A stretch of 64,000 bases of DNA from NCBI GenBank assembly GCA_965199765.1, contig CBDATC010000002.1, positions 1,240,001 to 1,304,000 of the forward strand, in the 5' to 3' direction. Origin of the DNA: JAPOXR01 sp965199765. Lineage in GTDB: Bacteria > Pseudomonadota > Alphaproteobacteria > Rhodobacterales > Rhodobacteraceae. The position numbers and the translations under genes are program-made. Numbering within the stretch: position 1 is the stretch's first letter; every line of letters starts with the position of its first letter. Below are positions 17,764 through 27,575 of this stretch, piece after piece. The notes under the pieces are model-generated. The model searched no databases. It was not told the origin of the DNA and worked only from the letters and a program-made list of their open reading frames with translations.

Positions 17764-19458
17764 TCATTGCCTTGCCCCGGTGCGCTCGAATGCCCAGCGG
17801 AGTTGAGCCGACCCGCGCGCGAACTGCGCATTCAGTGTGATTCGATTGCATTCCAAGCTCTGACCGCTTGCTTCATCCAAATAATTGCTCGGTTCAAGCT
17901 TCAACTCCGCCGGGCCGTCAAACCAGAACTGCCAGCATTCACCGCTGGCCAGTGTCAAATCGACCCGTCTTCTTGTGGATCCGAAAACCGCAGCGACATC
18001 AGGATGCAGGTGGAAAAAGACAGTAATGGGCAAGCTTTCACGTCCGGTTCCGCTCAATGCGCTCGCTAGAGCTTTATGATCTTCTTCCGTCCTTGCCCAA
18101 ATGGTGTCCTCGGCCCAGAGTTTAGTTCCGTCGGTATTGAGATCAAGCCGCCGCAGATGCGTCAGTCCAAACAGGGGCGCGAACCCGTTGTGACTGACGA
18201 TCAGTGTGCAACCCTCTTCGCTTGGCAGTTGTTCCAATCTGACATCGTCCGGACACACGATGAAAGTTCGGTTGTGTGTGTTTTTTTGAAATACCGACGT
18301 GTTGAAACGAGCCGATGAGCTGCCATCGACTTCCAATGTGCTGTGTGATTCCGTCAATCGCGCCGACAAACGGGATTGATGGTCAAAATTCGTTCCGGGG
18401 CCGCGGTTGACAATGATCGGGCATTGGCCAGCTACAAACTCAAAGGCAAGCGTGCTCGCATGAGCATGGCGGGACTGCCATCCGGTTGCGGGGGCCGCCG
18501 CATCCACGATTACAGTTGATTGACCTGCCGCCATTCTGGCAAATCCCATCGCAAGACTTTTCGCGGGCGGCATTCGCTGGTCCGACTGGGCCAGCAGACG
18601 GTCCAACTGTCCGCGCGGTGGATTCCCGCCGCCGTGAAACCGCGCAAGCGAACCGTTGAAATGTCTGAGCATACGCAGAATGGACGCTGCATTCCGTTCT
18701 GCTGCGACAAGGGGTTCGTTCGGCAGATATCCCGAACGAGACAACAGATTCATGCAATCCTGCAACAATGCGGCAATTTTGAAGAGCTCTTCGGGATTGC
18801 GGGAGGCGATTCCAATCGTCGGCTGCAGAAATGCCCCGCAAACTTCGCCAAGCCGGCGCGCGGTTTGAATCGCGGAGTCCTTGCCTTCAGGATCACTTAA
18901 TTCCGTAAAGCACAGCCCGGCCAGCGCTGTTACCCTCGGCAATCCAATCTCGGCTTCATTAAATCGGCTTCGCAGATGCTTTGTGTGCAGGCTAATCGCA
19001 TCATCAAAAGCGTTACGCACATCTGTGGCTGCCATGGGCATGAGCATGAATTCGTTTTGCAGCAACCGCATCACACGAGTGCCGGCGATATCCGGCTGCC
19101 AAGCGACTTCGCCTTTCGTGTAATTTTGGGCAATCCAGCCAAAGACCCAGCTTCGGGCAAGACGAATGGCTTCCGCGCTTCGCAGAATCGCTAAGTCTTC
19201 GAGCCAGTCGAACTTATGCAGCGATTCCAATTGTCCATCGGATTTGGTTTCAACCCGCCAAAGGTCATCCTGTGGGATAAGCAGGAGTTCGCGGCCAAAA
19301 GGGTATTGCCCGTTGACAAGCTGCCGGCCCACTTCAAGCGAACCGGCGATCCGCGGTTCGATTTCCAGTTTGTTGCGTTCAGGATTCGGCTCGGATGTCT
19401 TTGCCGACCTGTCTGTGGCCATTGGCCAGATTTTTTGCAGTGATTTGACTAACCGCAT
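17764..19458 (-). CDS. heparinase II/III-like protein
   Basis: Resembles the heparinase II/III family found between rsmB and purH in Rhodobacterales. An N-terminal alpha-helical toroid-like half (WLEDLAILRSAEAIRLARSW, then repeated helices) is followed by a beta-rich C-terminal half (HASTLAFEFVAGQCPIIVNR, LTESHSTLEVDG). No signal peptide is evident, so the location and polysaccharide substrate are uncertain. 564 aa is typical. Its coding strand contains an A7 run next to CACACACA at about 18271-18287 but the frame is intact. Stop overlaps a possible purH start. Confidence 0.8.
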   Translation of the reverse strand: MRLVKSLQKIWPMATDRSAKTSEPNPERNKLEIEPRIAGSLEVGRQLVNGQYPFGRELLLIPQDDLWRVETKSDGQLESLHKFDWLEDLAILRSAEAIRLARSWVFGWIAQNYTKGEVAWQPDIAGTRVMRLLQNEFMLMPMAATDVRNAFDDAISLHTKHLRSRFNEAEIGLPRVTALAGLCFTELSDPEGKDSAIQTARRLGEVCGAFLQPTIGIASRNPEELFKIAALLQDCMNLLSRSGYLPNEPLVAAERNAASILRMLRHFNGSLARFHGGGNPPRGQLDRLLAQSDQRMPPAKSLAMGFARMAAGQSTVIVDAAAPATGWQSRHAHASTLAFEFVAGQCPIIVNRGPGTNFDHQSRLSARLTESHSTLEVDGSSSARFNTSVFQKNTHNRTFIVCPDDVRLEQLPSEEGCTLIVSHNGFAPLFGLTHLRRLDLNTDGTKLWAEDTIWARTEEDHKALASALSGTGRESLPITVFFHLHPDVAAVFGSTRRRVDLTLASGECWQFWFDGPAELKLEPSNYLDEASGQSLECNRITLNAQFARGSAQLRWAFERTGARQ

Positions 19459-19546
19459 TGAATGTATCTCGGCCGATGATGCAAAGTCTCAATATAGGTT
19501 GCTTGGCGGCCGTTCAAACCAAAGTCCACTGCCGCTGCTCAGCCAA

Positions 19547-20821
19547 TCAGCTTAACAGCACGGCATAGAATCCATCTAATCCGCCCTTGTCCGGCCAATG
19601 GTCGGGGCGCATCCGAATCCCGCCTTCCGATGTCAACCATGACTTATCCGCGTTAACCACTGAATTGTCGATCGGGTCAATTGAAGAATTCAGATCCGAT
19701 TGCGCCCATGCCGCGATCTCTTCTCCTTCGGTTGGAAGCAATGAGCACACACAATAGAGAACGCGTCCACCCGGAGCGGCATGCTTCATCGCGCATTTGA
19801 GCATGTTCCGCTGGAGTTGCTTTAGTTTCTTCTGCCAGCCATGTGCCCGGCGTCGATACAGCACATCTGGATGCCGTCTGATTGTACCAGTCGCAGTGCA
19901 GGGAACATCGGCGATTACAATGTCGAATTTTTGATTTGATTGCCAATCGAGGACATTCGCATGAATGATATCTGACGAAAGTCCGGTGCGCTTAAGGTTG
20001 GTCTTTAGCAACCGCAGTCTTTCCGCTGACGAATCCAGTGAAGTGACTTTTGCGCCTGCTGCAGCGCACTGCATGGTTTTCCCGCCTGGAGCCGCACACA
20101 TATCCAATAAATTCAGACCTTCTATTTCCCCCAATAGCTTAACCGGCAGGGCAGCGGCTGCGTCTTGAACCCACCACGTGCCGCTATGGTATTCGTGGAG
20201 CGATGTAATTTGCACTCTATCATGCAAGCGCAGGCTGCCAGTCGGCAAGATCTCCGCGTTGAGCAGACCCGCCAACCGGCTTATATCGCTTGGGTCTCTT
20301 ACGGTTATGTCAAGGGGCGGATTTTTTTCGTGTGCGGCAGCGATTCTGGCTGTGGACTTTTTCCCGTATGCTGCGAGAAGAGGATGACGAAGCCACGATT
20401 GGGATATTTTGGGCTGAGCGGCCAGCCACAATCTGTGTCCTTCTTCGCCTGCTGCCCGCCGCAGCACAGCATTGGCAAAAGATCCGTAATGAGCGGTCTT
20501 CTTCTGGGAAGCCAACAATCGAACGGCTTGGTCGACAGCAGCATGCGCTGGTGTGTCCATTGCATGAATCTCAGTTATGGCAAGGCGCAGCACGGATTGA
20601 ACAGCAGGCGGCGGCGGCTTCTTAACAAAGGCTTTAAGAATGTGGTCAGCCCGCTCGATACAGCGCAGTGTTGTGATTGCCAGGCGTTGTGACCAAGCGA
20701 CCGCCGCCTTGTCGGATACATGGCTGTTTTCGAGTTTGACATCGAGTGGTTCGCCGGATCGGATGACCTGTGTTATGGCATCCGCGGCCGCGCGCCGAGA
20801 AAGAAGAGGCAGGTCGTTCAT
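19547..20821 (-). CDS. rsmB: 16S rRNA m5C967 methyltransferase RsmB
   Basis: An N-terminal NusB-like helical domain (RRAAADAITQVIRSGEPLD to about residue 130) is joined to a Rossmann SAM methyltransferase of the NOL1/NOP2/Sun type. SAM-binding motif I is LLDMCAAPGGKTMQ. The two key cysteines are in ADVPCTATGTIRRHPD and VLYCVCSLLPTEGE. First gene of the minus-strand run that extends to mutL. 424 aa is normal for RsmB. Confidence 0.93.
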   Translation of the reverse strand: MNDLPLLSRRAAADAITQVIRSGEPLDVKLENSHVSDKAAVAWSQRLAITTLRCIERADHILKAFVKKPPPPAVQSVLRLAITEIHAMDTPAHAAVDQAVRLLASQKKTAHYGSFANAVLRRAAGEEGHRLWLAAQPKISQSWLRHPLLAAYGKKSTARIAAAHEKNPPLDITVRDPSDISRLAGLLNAEILPTGSLRLHDRVQITSLHEYHSGTWWVQDAAAALPVKLLGEIEGLNLLDMCAAPGGKTMQCAAAGAKVTSLDSSAERLRLLKTNLKRTGLSSDIIHANVLDWQSNQKFDIVIADVPCTATGTIRRHPDVLYRRRAHGWQKKLKQLQRNMLKCAMKHAAPGGRVLYCVCSLLPTEGEEIAAWAQSDLNSSIDPIDNSVVNADKSWLTSEGGIRMRPDHWPDKGGLDGFYAVLLS

Positions 20822-21098
20822 CGCAGATCGGACCGGGTTACATTTCTCGCCATTGCAGCTCTATCGTCCTTCGAGGCCCAAAACGAACCATAAATCCAGC
20901 GGAAGCGTGTCGCACAAAAAAATCTAACCGGCACCGCAAGCTCGAAAGCCGTTCGCATGACTCTTTATCTTTCCAGGCATGCACCGCTTTAATGGATCAG
21001 ACCAAATCCACACTTTTGCATTTGGCGCATTTGACTTCACACCTATCAATTTTGTTAATGGACCACGTCATCATTTACGAGTTAGTGGCATAATCCTC
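20822..21098. other. divergent region between rsmB and a membrane-protein gene
   Basis: About 280 bp that should contain two divergent promoters. I could not pick a convincing sigma-70 pair. The downstream reading frame is open back to 20979, but that extension lacks membrane or family features. Confidence 0.35.
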
Positions 21099-21773
21099 AT
21101 GGATCAAGGCATTCGAAATCACGCCTCCAGGCTTGAAATCATCGCCTATCTTGCTTTGGCGATCGTCATTGCGATTGGGCATATCCTTGCCGTTGTCAAT
21201 CCGGAATTCTTTGGAACATTCTATGTGGGTGAAGACCGGTTCTTGGAATACTCGACCGCATTGATGATGTTTTTGGCTGGGCTGATCGTTAGTCTGCGCT
21301 ATTTGCAAGAGCGGAACGTTCATTCGACATACTTTGCCATCATTAGTCTGATCATGGCGGCAGTGTTCTTTTTCGTAGCAGGTGAAGAGGTTTCTTGGGG
21401 ACAGCGCATTTTTGGTTTTGGGTCCGGGGAATTCTTTTTGCAGAACAACCAGCAAAACGAGACGAATTTCCATAATCTCAATTTCTTAGGCATCAACTTG
21501 AACAAGTTGATTTTCGCTAAAATGCTGACCCCTTCCCTGATTTTGATTTTTTTGATCCTACCGCATCTCTACAGCCGTGAGGGTAAGCTTCACAGAATCA
21601 TGAACCACATCTATTTTCCTGTGCCAAAGATTCATCACGGATTGGCTATGCTTTTGGCCGGAGTATCGGTAGAGCTCATTCCTCATAGCCGTCGTGGTGA
21701 ACTGAACGAAGTGGCGCTTGGAGTCTTTGCCCTGCTTCTCGTTCTCCGCGCACAAAATGTACGACATAATTGA
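21099..21773 (+). CDS. polytopic membrane protein of unknown function
   Basis: From the ATG at 21099 the 224-residue protein has about six hydrophobic segments (for example IIAYLALAIVIAIGHIL, YSTALMMFLAGLIVSL, FAIISLIMAAVFFFVAG). Between helices it carries a striking polar motif GEEVSWGQRIFGF, then NQQNETNFHNLNF. This EEXXWGQR plus NxHNL pattern recurs in uncharacterised bacterial membrane proteins I have seen, but I cannot name a function. The Glu/Trp/His residues at the membrane face suggest a catalytic or metal site (inference). Transcribed divergently from rsmB. Confidence 0.7.
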   Translation: MDQGIRNHASRLEIIAYLALAIVIAIGHILAVVNPEFFGTFYVGEDRFLEYSTALMMFLAGLIVSLRYLQERNVHSTYFAIISLIMAAVFFFVAGEEVSWGQRIFGFGSGEFFLQNNQQNETNFHNLNFLGINLNKLIFAKMLTPSLILIFLILPHLYSREGKLHRIMNHIYFPVPKIHHGLAMLLAGVSVELIPHSRRGELNEVALGVFALLLVLRAQNVRHN

Positions 21774-22151
21774 GTGTGGTTGCAGCCTTCGTTCAGTGCA
21801 TATCTCTCTTTCTCACAAAGCAAGTCCTGTCCTTTGTCTTTCACCTCTGGAATCACTGGTAACGGATAAACCGCAGCGAATTTTAGGCGGCTGGCCTTTC
21901 AAAAAAGTATTCCGAAAGAGATTTGACCCACTACACACTGCACAATCCGAACCGAACGCGGATAATCAGCGCTCTATCCGGCAAACTTGATCGGTTACCC
22001 GCTCGCTGCATCGAACTGCAGGAAGTGTCCGAGCTCCGGATTCGCAAAAAAACATGACAGTGATTGCGACATTGAATGTACTGCAAACAGACTTTGCAAT
22101 CCGACACCTGCGGAATTAAATTCAGCTGATTGACAACTGAAAGCGATTTGC
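21774..22151. other. non-coding stretch upstream of rbfA
   Basis: About 380 bp with no recognised gene. infB, a common neighbour of rbfA, is not here. No convincing promoter or terminator was identified. Confidence 0.4.
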
Positions 22152-22154
22152 GTG

Positions 22155-22553
22155 ATGGTGAAGCGTAGACCCAGCGGTGAACTTAGCCAACGACAGCTCA
22201 GAGTTGGAGAGATGGTTCGACGCGCATTGGCCGAACTATTGGCAGCCGATGCTCTGATAGATCACGATATTCCAGATGTGACGATCACCGTTGGCGAAGT
22301 CCGCATGTCTCCTGATCTGCGGCAGGCTACGGTTTTTGTGTTTCCGTTAGGAGGCGAGCATGCCGAGCTCATCGTGGAAGCCTTGAACAGCGAAAAACGT
22401 GAATTACGCCATCAACTCAACAAATCAGTTCGACTAAAGTTTTCACCGAAGCTAACTTTTGTCGTCGACCCGCTATACGACACGATTGACCGAATGAGCC
22501 ACCTCTTCAGCAGAGAGGAAGTGAAACAGGATTTGGTAAAGCCGTCGACTTGA
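22155..22553 (+). CDS. rbfA: 30S ribosome-binding factor A
   Basis: Small KH-fold protein that helps 16S rRNA maturation, especially in the cold. Family features: an N-terminal RQLRVGEMVRRALAELL helix, then DVTITVGEVRMSPDLRQATVFVFPLGG, and the C-terminal LTFVVDPLYDTIDRMSHLF. The start could be GTG 22152 or the ATG three bases later; I use the ATG. It ends immediately before truB (TGA then ATG), a usual rbfA-truB operon. Confidence 0.95.
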   Translation: MVKRRPSGELSQRQLRVGEMVRRALAELLAADALIDHDIPDVTITVGEVRMSPDLRQATVFVFPLGGEHAELIVEALNSEKRELRHQLNKSVRLKFSPKLTFVVDPLYDTIDRMSHLFSREEVKQDLVKPST

Positions 22554-23474
22554 ATGATGGTCAACTCCTCTGGACGCGCATTCCAAGAAATCTCAGGCTG
22601 GCTGCCACTCGACAAGCCGAAGGACATAACCTCGGCGCAGGCTGTTGCTAAGGCAAAGCGATTGTTCTCGGTTCGGAAAGCCGGCCACGCCGGCACCTTG
22701 GATAAGCCGGCATCCGGCTTGCTCGCCATAGCCTTTGGCGAGGCAACCAAAACCGTGCCTTTTGTTATAGACAGCAAAAAAATCTACGAGTTTCGCGCAA
22801 AGTTTGGCGAATCAACCTCGACTGATGACGCAACCGGTGAGGTCATGGATTCGTCGATTATTCGACCAACCGATGCGCAAATCAACAATGCGCTAATGGA
22901 GTTCCGCGGCGATATTTTGCAGACTCCACCTGTGTATTCCGCGGTCAAGGTATCCGGCAAGCGAGCGGCGGCACATGCGGCTTCCGGAAAATCCGTCGAA
23001 CTCAAAGCCCGCCCTCTGACAGTCTATCGATTGAATCTCGTAAGTCGGTTGGATGACGATACAGCGGATTTTGTCTTGGAATGCGGAAAGGGCGGATATG
23101 TTCGCGCCATTGCTCGCGACCTAGGAAAAAAGCTCGGCTGCCTGGCCCACGTCCTTGAATTAAGGCGCATTGCAGCCGGACCCTTTAGTCTGAATGACTG
23201 TGTGGATTTTTCCGAGTTCAACGATACAGACAGGGATATGCTTTTGGCACAGTCCTTGAAGCCGCTTGAAACTGGCTTGCATTCATTGCGTGAAGTGAGA
23301 GTTAACGAAGCAAGCGCAGCGGAAATCAGGCATGGCCGGTCGATAGCGGTCACTGGATTGTCTGGTGGCGCAGCAGAAACTGTCTGGACTTCTTGCAACA
23401 ACCAAGCAGTGGCAACGGGTGAATTGTTCGCAGGAAAGTTTCGACCAAAGCGCGTTTTCCGCGTGCAGGCATGA
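22554..23474 (+). CDS. truB: tRNA pseudouridine-55 synthase
   Basis: Makes pseudouridine 55 in the T-loop of tRNAs. The catalytic Asp lies in RKAGHAGTLDKPASGLL, preceded by GWLPLDKPKDITS. The motif TPPVYSAVKVSGKRAA and the KGGYVRAIARDLG segment follow. 306 aa is standard. It begins one base after the rbfA stop, so the two are co-translated. DUF1643 follows 24 bp downstream. Confidence 0.96.
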   Translation: MMVNSSGRAFQEISGWLPLDKPKDITSAQAVAKAKRLFSVRKAGHAGTLDKPASGLLAIAFGEATKTVPFVIDSKKIYEFRAKFGESTSTDDATGEVMDSSIIRPTDAQINNALMEFRGDILQTPPVYSAVKVSGKRAAAHAASGKSVELKARPLTVYRLNLVSRLDDDTADFVLECGKGGYVRAIARDLGKKLGCLAHVLELRRIAAGPFSLNDCVDFSEFNDTDRDMLLAQSLKPLETGLHSLREVRVNEASAAEIRHGRSIAVTGLSGGAAETVWTSCNNQAVATGELFAGKFRPKRVFRVQA

Positions 23475-23498
23475 CTGCTTTGATTTCCGCACGCAGGT

Positions 23499-24062
23499 GT
23501 GACTTTGACCGGTAACTCAGCCGTCGAAGAATATCCGCACACGATTACCCAGGGTATTCTGGATGGAGCCAAAACTACCGCGTATTTTTCGACCTGCGGT
23601 CAATTTCGCTACCGTCTCGACCGCTACTGGGACAGCTCCGCTTCAAAGGTCCTTTTTGTCATGCTCAATCCATCGCTTGCCAACGAGAACAAGAATGATC
23701 CTACCGTGGCTAGGTGTCACGCACGTGCGCTGAGCTTGAATGGCGGTCGGCACGGCTCTTATCGAGTCTGCAATATATTCGCACTGATCAGCCCTTACCC
23801 CAAGTTTTTGGAATCCAGCGGCAACCGAGGCGATGGTCCGATCAATGACAGTGCGATTTCAGAAGCGTGCCGCTGGGCCGACAGCGTTGTCTGCGCTTGG
23901 GGCGGCAGCAAGAACTACATTCTTGAGCGAAGTCGCGCCGTCGAAACAATCATACGCCGCGAATTCAGCGGCCCCTTGTTGTGCTTTGCCATTAACGCTT
24001 CCGGAACTCCAAAACACCCGTTGTATGTTTCCCATAGAACCGAGCTTTCGGTTTGGGCTTAA
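23499..24062 (+). CDS. DUF1643 domain protein
   Basis: Matches the DUF1643 pattern, with the start of the fold RYRLDRYWD, then VLFVMLNPSLANENKNDPT, then VCNIFALISPYP and AWGGSKN. The function of the family is unknown. It starts with GTG at 23499, 24 bp after truB, so it probably belongs to the rbfA-truB operon. 187 aa is slightly longer than typical members. This is the last intact gene before the mobile and glycan island. Confidence 0.85.
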   Translation: MTLTGNSAVEEYPHTITQGILDGAKTTAYFSTCGQFRYRLDRYWDSSASKVLFVMLNPSLANENKNDPTVARCHARALSLNGGRHGSYRVCNIFALISPYPKFLESSGNRGDGPINDSAISEACRWADSVVCAWGGSKNYILERSRAVETIIRREFSGPLLCFAINASGTPKHPLYVSHRTELSVWA

Positions 24063-24246
24063 GTGGTATCGAGGCATGACCTATTGGCATGCTAAAATAC
24101 TCTGAACCAAAAAATATCGAACGCTTTACACAAAGATCGCTTACGGCAAATGGAATTGACATTCGATGCAAAAAATGCGGCATCGACCGTCTTTGATGGT
24201 AGTGTCCAGAATCTTTCGCACTTTCAGTCATGCGACGGCGGCTCCG

Positions 24247-24483
24247 TTATGTTGAAGGTTCATCTCGCGCAGCGGCTCCATGTCCATATACTTTCGCGTG
24301 CTCCACTTGCCTGACACCATCAGGCACCGACGCGACTTCCCTAAATCTGAACAGGGTTACCTTGTGTCCCATGCTTTGCATTGAGCTTATACTGGCGCGT
24401 TCCAGTCGAGAAAGTGAATCGCCAATCCAAAGGGTTCCGATTCCGGGAAGGAAATCTTCCTTCGGCGAAAACTGCTGCGACAC
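24247..24483 (-). pseudogene. N-terminal fragment of a DXD-type (GT32-like) glycosyltransferase
   Basis: 78 codons contain IGTLWIGDSLSRLERASISS, followed by MGHKVTLFRFREVASVPDGV. This resembles the first beta-alpha-beta unit of capsular-polysaccharide/OCH1-like (GT32) transferases. The frame then ends, well before any DXD motif or acceptor domain, so the gene is truncated. It lies at the left border of the island. Confidence 0.5.
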
Positions 24484-24824
24484 CTAACCATTCCTTTATC
24501 CAAACACATTCACACGGAAGGCAGGTCTACTGCATTCCATCAACATTTCTGTATACAATTATTGGATGATTAGAAAAAAATCCGCACCGACCTGATGACA
24601 TATGGACAAATCAGTTTTGTGGTTACAGAAATTCGACCACGGATAGGACACCTTTATCATCGCCAGTTTTCGGTCGGCTTCGCCTGATTGTTTGATTTGA
24701 ATTTCCTTCAGTCTTCGCCGACTTTCAACTGAAGCAGGCGGCTTTTTGGTCTGAACCGATGTTCTCTGGATCATTTGTGTCCCTTATGCGGATTTTGGAC
24801 GGATTCAGCGTGCGGCTTTGGACT
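24484..24824. other. non-coding stretch between glycosyltransferase fragment and IS5 remnant
   Basis: About 340 bp, A+T-rich. A 71-codon minus-strand frame (24559-24774) has no family features. Nothing further recognised. Confidence 0.4.
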
Positions 24825-25740
24825 TTACCGATAAGATGCAAAGATGCAGCGGCTCATGTTGAACACGAGATTGTCCATCATAATGCGGGCCTTCGCTCTC
24901 TGAATTCCGACTGACTGAACGTTGAGCATGCTGGAGCGCTTCTGGTTGGCGAACACTTGAGCGACGCGGTCTCTGACTTTGGACCTCCGCCGGCTGGCTT
25001 TGACAGTCCGCTCCGGCATCAGCCTGTTCTTCGGCTTCGGTCGGGTGATCAGCGCACGGAAGCGGTTCTTCTTCAGATAACTCCCGGTTGTCGGCAGACT
25101 GATGCGCGGTGCCGGCCCAGACATCACCACCGCTGTTGCGCCGGTCGACGACATCTTCGAAATGGCAGCTGTCATGGGTTGGAGTGGATATGGTCTTTGC
25201 CGTTCGGATGAGGCAGTGCCCTCGGCCGACCCCAGTGCGGCTCTTGTAACCGTGGAACCATTGGATTCTTCCGTTTCCGCCGGTTTTGGCCGTCCAGCCC
25301 GTGTCCGTGTCCTTCGACCGCGCCTTGTAAGGCTCGTTCTCCCAGATCTCTCCGGCTTTCCTTCCTTCTTCTTACTTGGTGAAGTGCTGCTTGGGAGCCT
25401 TCATCACCGCCGTATCAGCGATGTGACCCTTGTAAGCGGTGAATCCGGCCTGGTTCAGAGCCTCGCCGAACATCTCAAAGAGTCTTTCGAAAGCCCCCGC
25501 CTTGTTCAGCCGTCCGCGGAATGCCCGGATGGTCTTCCGGTCAGGCGGACGCTCCTCCTCGAAACCGGTGAACATGCGTCGGCTGATCCGGTCCGCAAGC
25601 GCGACTTCCGCCGCCTCCTCAGAGGCGCCGTGCAGATTGGAGAACAGAACCTTGAACATCTTCACCGGATCACAGGCCGCCGCCCTGCACAGTAGGTGAA
25701 CAGCGTTCGGGACGAATTCACTCGGCAGACCGAAAGAACC
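24825..25740 (-). pseudogene. IS5-family transposase, multiply broken
   Basis: Reading the minus strand from about 25740, the N-terminal IS5 block is clear (DPVKMFKVLF, PPDRKTIRAFRGRLNKAGAF, ERLFEMFGEALNQAGFTAYK, APKQHFTK). A TAA follows at about 25370, after which the same frame continues through EEGRKAGEIWENEPYKARSK, a DTDTGW segment and HGYKSRTG. The C-terminal part then appears in another frame (MPERTVKASRRRSKVRDRV, AQVFANQ, NLVFNMSRC). At least one in-frame stop and one frameshift make it non-functional. Confidence 0.7.
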
Positions 25741-25741
25741 G

Positions 25742-26605
25742 GTGCGCTTGCACGCAGGAAATGGGCATAGGGTGAAAGTCCCTTGGAAGGAACTGCTGAC
25801 TCACATCGGAGCTCCGATTCGTGCGCCGGTCTTTGCGAGGCAGCGGGTGAAGCGTCGGCAGAAGTGAATGCGGGCGCGCTATCAAGCTCCCAAAGTGATC
25901 TTGTCGGGACTTTAGAGGACTTGTCGCTTTCCCCGGTCGCGGGGAAAGCAAAGGAAAGGAAGGCTTACGAAACCAATGACGAACGGCGGCAAGAAGTTGG
26001 ATTCGGCTATAGCATTGAGGAAGCAGACGACAAGGGGATGCTTCTGTCCCGTGGAATATACGGAGCCAAGAGCCGGACCCAAGGAGAATCCGAAAGGCAG
26101 AAGCACGGGACGCGCGCAGAAGCGGGCAGCCGTGTCGAATGCGGCTGAACGGATACGGTTGGCTGTGAAGAGGAAGCCGGGGGGCGTCTTGTTACGCTGT
26201 TCCACCATGTCAACACCGGCACGCTGAGGAGGATCCGGGAAGCTCTTAAACGGCCCCGCAGCTGCGATGCGCCTGAAAGCGCGCAATGGCTTGGTCGGGT
26301 AATCGGAGGATGGCTCCGGCATTGCGCCGTTGCGGACTCGTTTCGGTGCCTCGAGAGGTTCGCGCACACGGAGAAGCGGATGTTTCTTCGGGCAATGCGG
26401 TGAAGATCGTAGAAAGACCGTACTCCATGGCGTTGGGCAGAGCAAATGCGAATCCTTCTTTGACCCAAAATCCGCATACTCCATCCATGGCCAAGCCAGC
26501 GGTTCGCCGTCAAAATCCGAGGGAGGGGCCGTATGCCTTAACGGGCACGTACGGATCCATTCTGGGGAGCATGCAACTAGCTTCTCTATCGCAACGAGCT
26601 TTCGC
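25742..26605 (+). mobile_element. degenerate group II intron
   Basis: A GTGCG 5' boundary at 25742-25746 is followed by GGGTGAAAGTCCC, typical of bacterial intron domain I. Near 26527 there is a domain V-like hairpin: GGCCGTATGCC pairs across TTAAC with GGCACGTACGG. Between them lie pieces of an intron reverse transcriptase/maturase. The total of about 0.86 kb is far shorter than an intact 2-2.5 kb element, so most of the maturase has been deleted. The 3' boundary is approximate. The intron abuts the 5' side of the IS5 remnant. Confidence 0.65.
25976..26550 (+). pseudogene. remnant of group II intron reverse transcriptase/maturase
   Basis: The frame from 25976 starts MTNGGKKLDSAIALRKQTTR and continues with KENPKGRSTGRAQKR, matching maturase N-termini. 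At about 26190 homology moves to a different frame (LVTLFHHVNTGTLRRIREAL). It then jumps past the whole catalytic RT region to the C-terminal part, AQWLGRVIGGWLRHCAV, followed by SFRCLERF. The final stretch, with internal stops, contains ILHPWPSQRFAVKIRGRGRM. No YADD box exists. Frameshift, large deletion and stops show it is dead. Confidence 0.65.
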
Positions 26606-26789
26606 GCGGAAAATGAGTGTCAATGAGAACCAAACAAGAACTTGAACGTGCTCCAGATCAATGATTACTTTCTTGAACCGGTATTACTTTGGCATGCATT
26701 TTGCTACATGGGCATGGTGCTCACAGTGATATATACCAAGAAGCTGTTCGACGCATTCAATTCAGTTAGCGCACAAACAAGGAAACAAT

Positions 26790-27575
26790 TTCTTGAAGAT
26801 ATATTTGATAAATCACAGGGTTGATCGACTAAAGTTTCAAGAAAAGCAATTTCGATCATTGGGTCTGAAATTTCATCGCTTCGAAGTCATTCCATTCAAG
26901 GGAGATGATACTTCTTTACCCTTTCCTATTAAAAACAAATTGTATTGGGAAGAGGGAAATACTTTGTTTCTGAGTTCAGCTCAATTGAGCTGCTTTGCGT
27001 CTCATGTCAATATTTGGGCTGAAATTGAGTCTAGCCAACCGGCTATAATTCTCGAAGACGACGCTATAATTGCATCATGTTTCAGGCAACTAATAAAAAA
27101 ATTATCGGCATTAGAAGACATAGACTACATAAATTTGGAAACAAGCCCTGATTCTCGCGCACTCCTTCCGGAGAGCCATCATCAGTGCCATTCCTTGCAG
27201 AAACTGGCGATCAACACGCTTTGCACGGCTGGATATGTGCTCTGGCCAAGTGGGGCGAAGAAGCTCCTTGTCTCGGCCCAACGAAGAGCTGACGCTGTTG
27301 ACCTATTAATTAGGGAAAATAGAGCACTTCGATCATTTCAACTTATTCCAGCGCAGATAATTCAAAGACAATTTCTACCCAGCAAGGAAATTCACGATTT
27401 TCGAATCTCTACAATTCCTGGTGCGATTAATCCACCTTCTCGAACAGTTGCAATGAAATGGAGACGATTTAAGGGTAGGATTTTTCGATGTGTTCGAAGA
27501 ATTCAAGTCATTTTAAAGGGTGGTCGAATCGAAGTTGTTGCTTACTGGGATGGAACCATACCAGAGAAAAATGTC
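26790..27575 (+). repeat. left copy of a roughly 780 bp inverted repeat
   Basis: Begins at the CTTGAAGATATAT block and covers nearly the entire first GT25 gene. The reverse complement of 32770-33545 is highly similar at DNA level, with matches beginning just before the TTG start in both copies. The two copies are about 5.2 kb apart in inverted orientation. Confidence 0.8.

Noticed and set aside
18271..18287. (GT)4 followed by T7 inside the heparinase-like gene
   Set aside because: The frame is intact and the repeat is short; unlike the C10 tracts there is no sign of frame switching.
24089..24196. 35-codon plus-strand frame ending in CKKCGIDRL
   Set aside because: Suggests a zinc-ribbon-like CxxC but is too short and has no ribosome site or neighbour support.
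25912..26513. Long minus-strand frames over the group II intron region
   Set aside because: They are antisense to maturase homology on the plus strand and show no motifs of their own.
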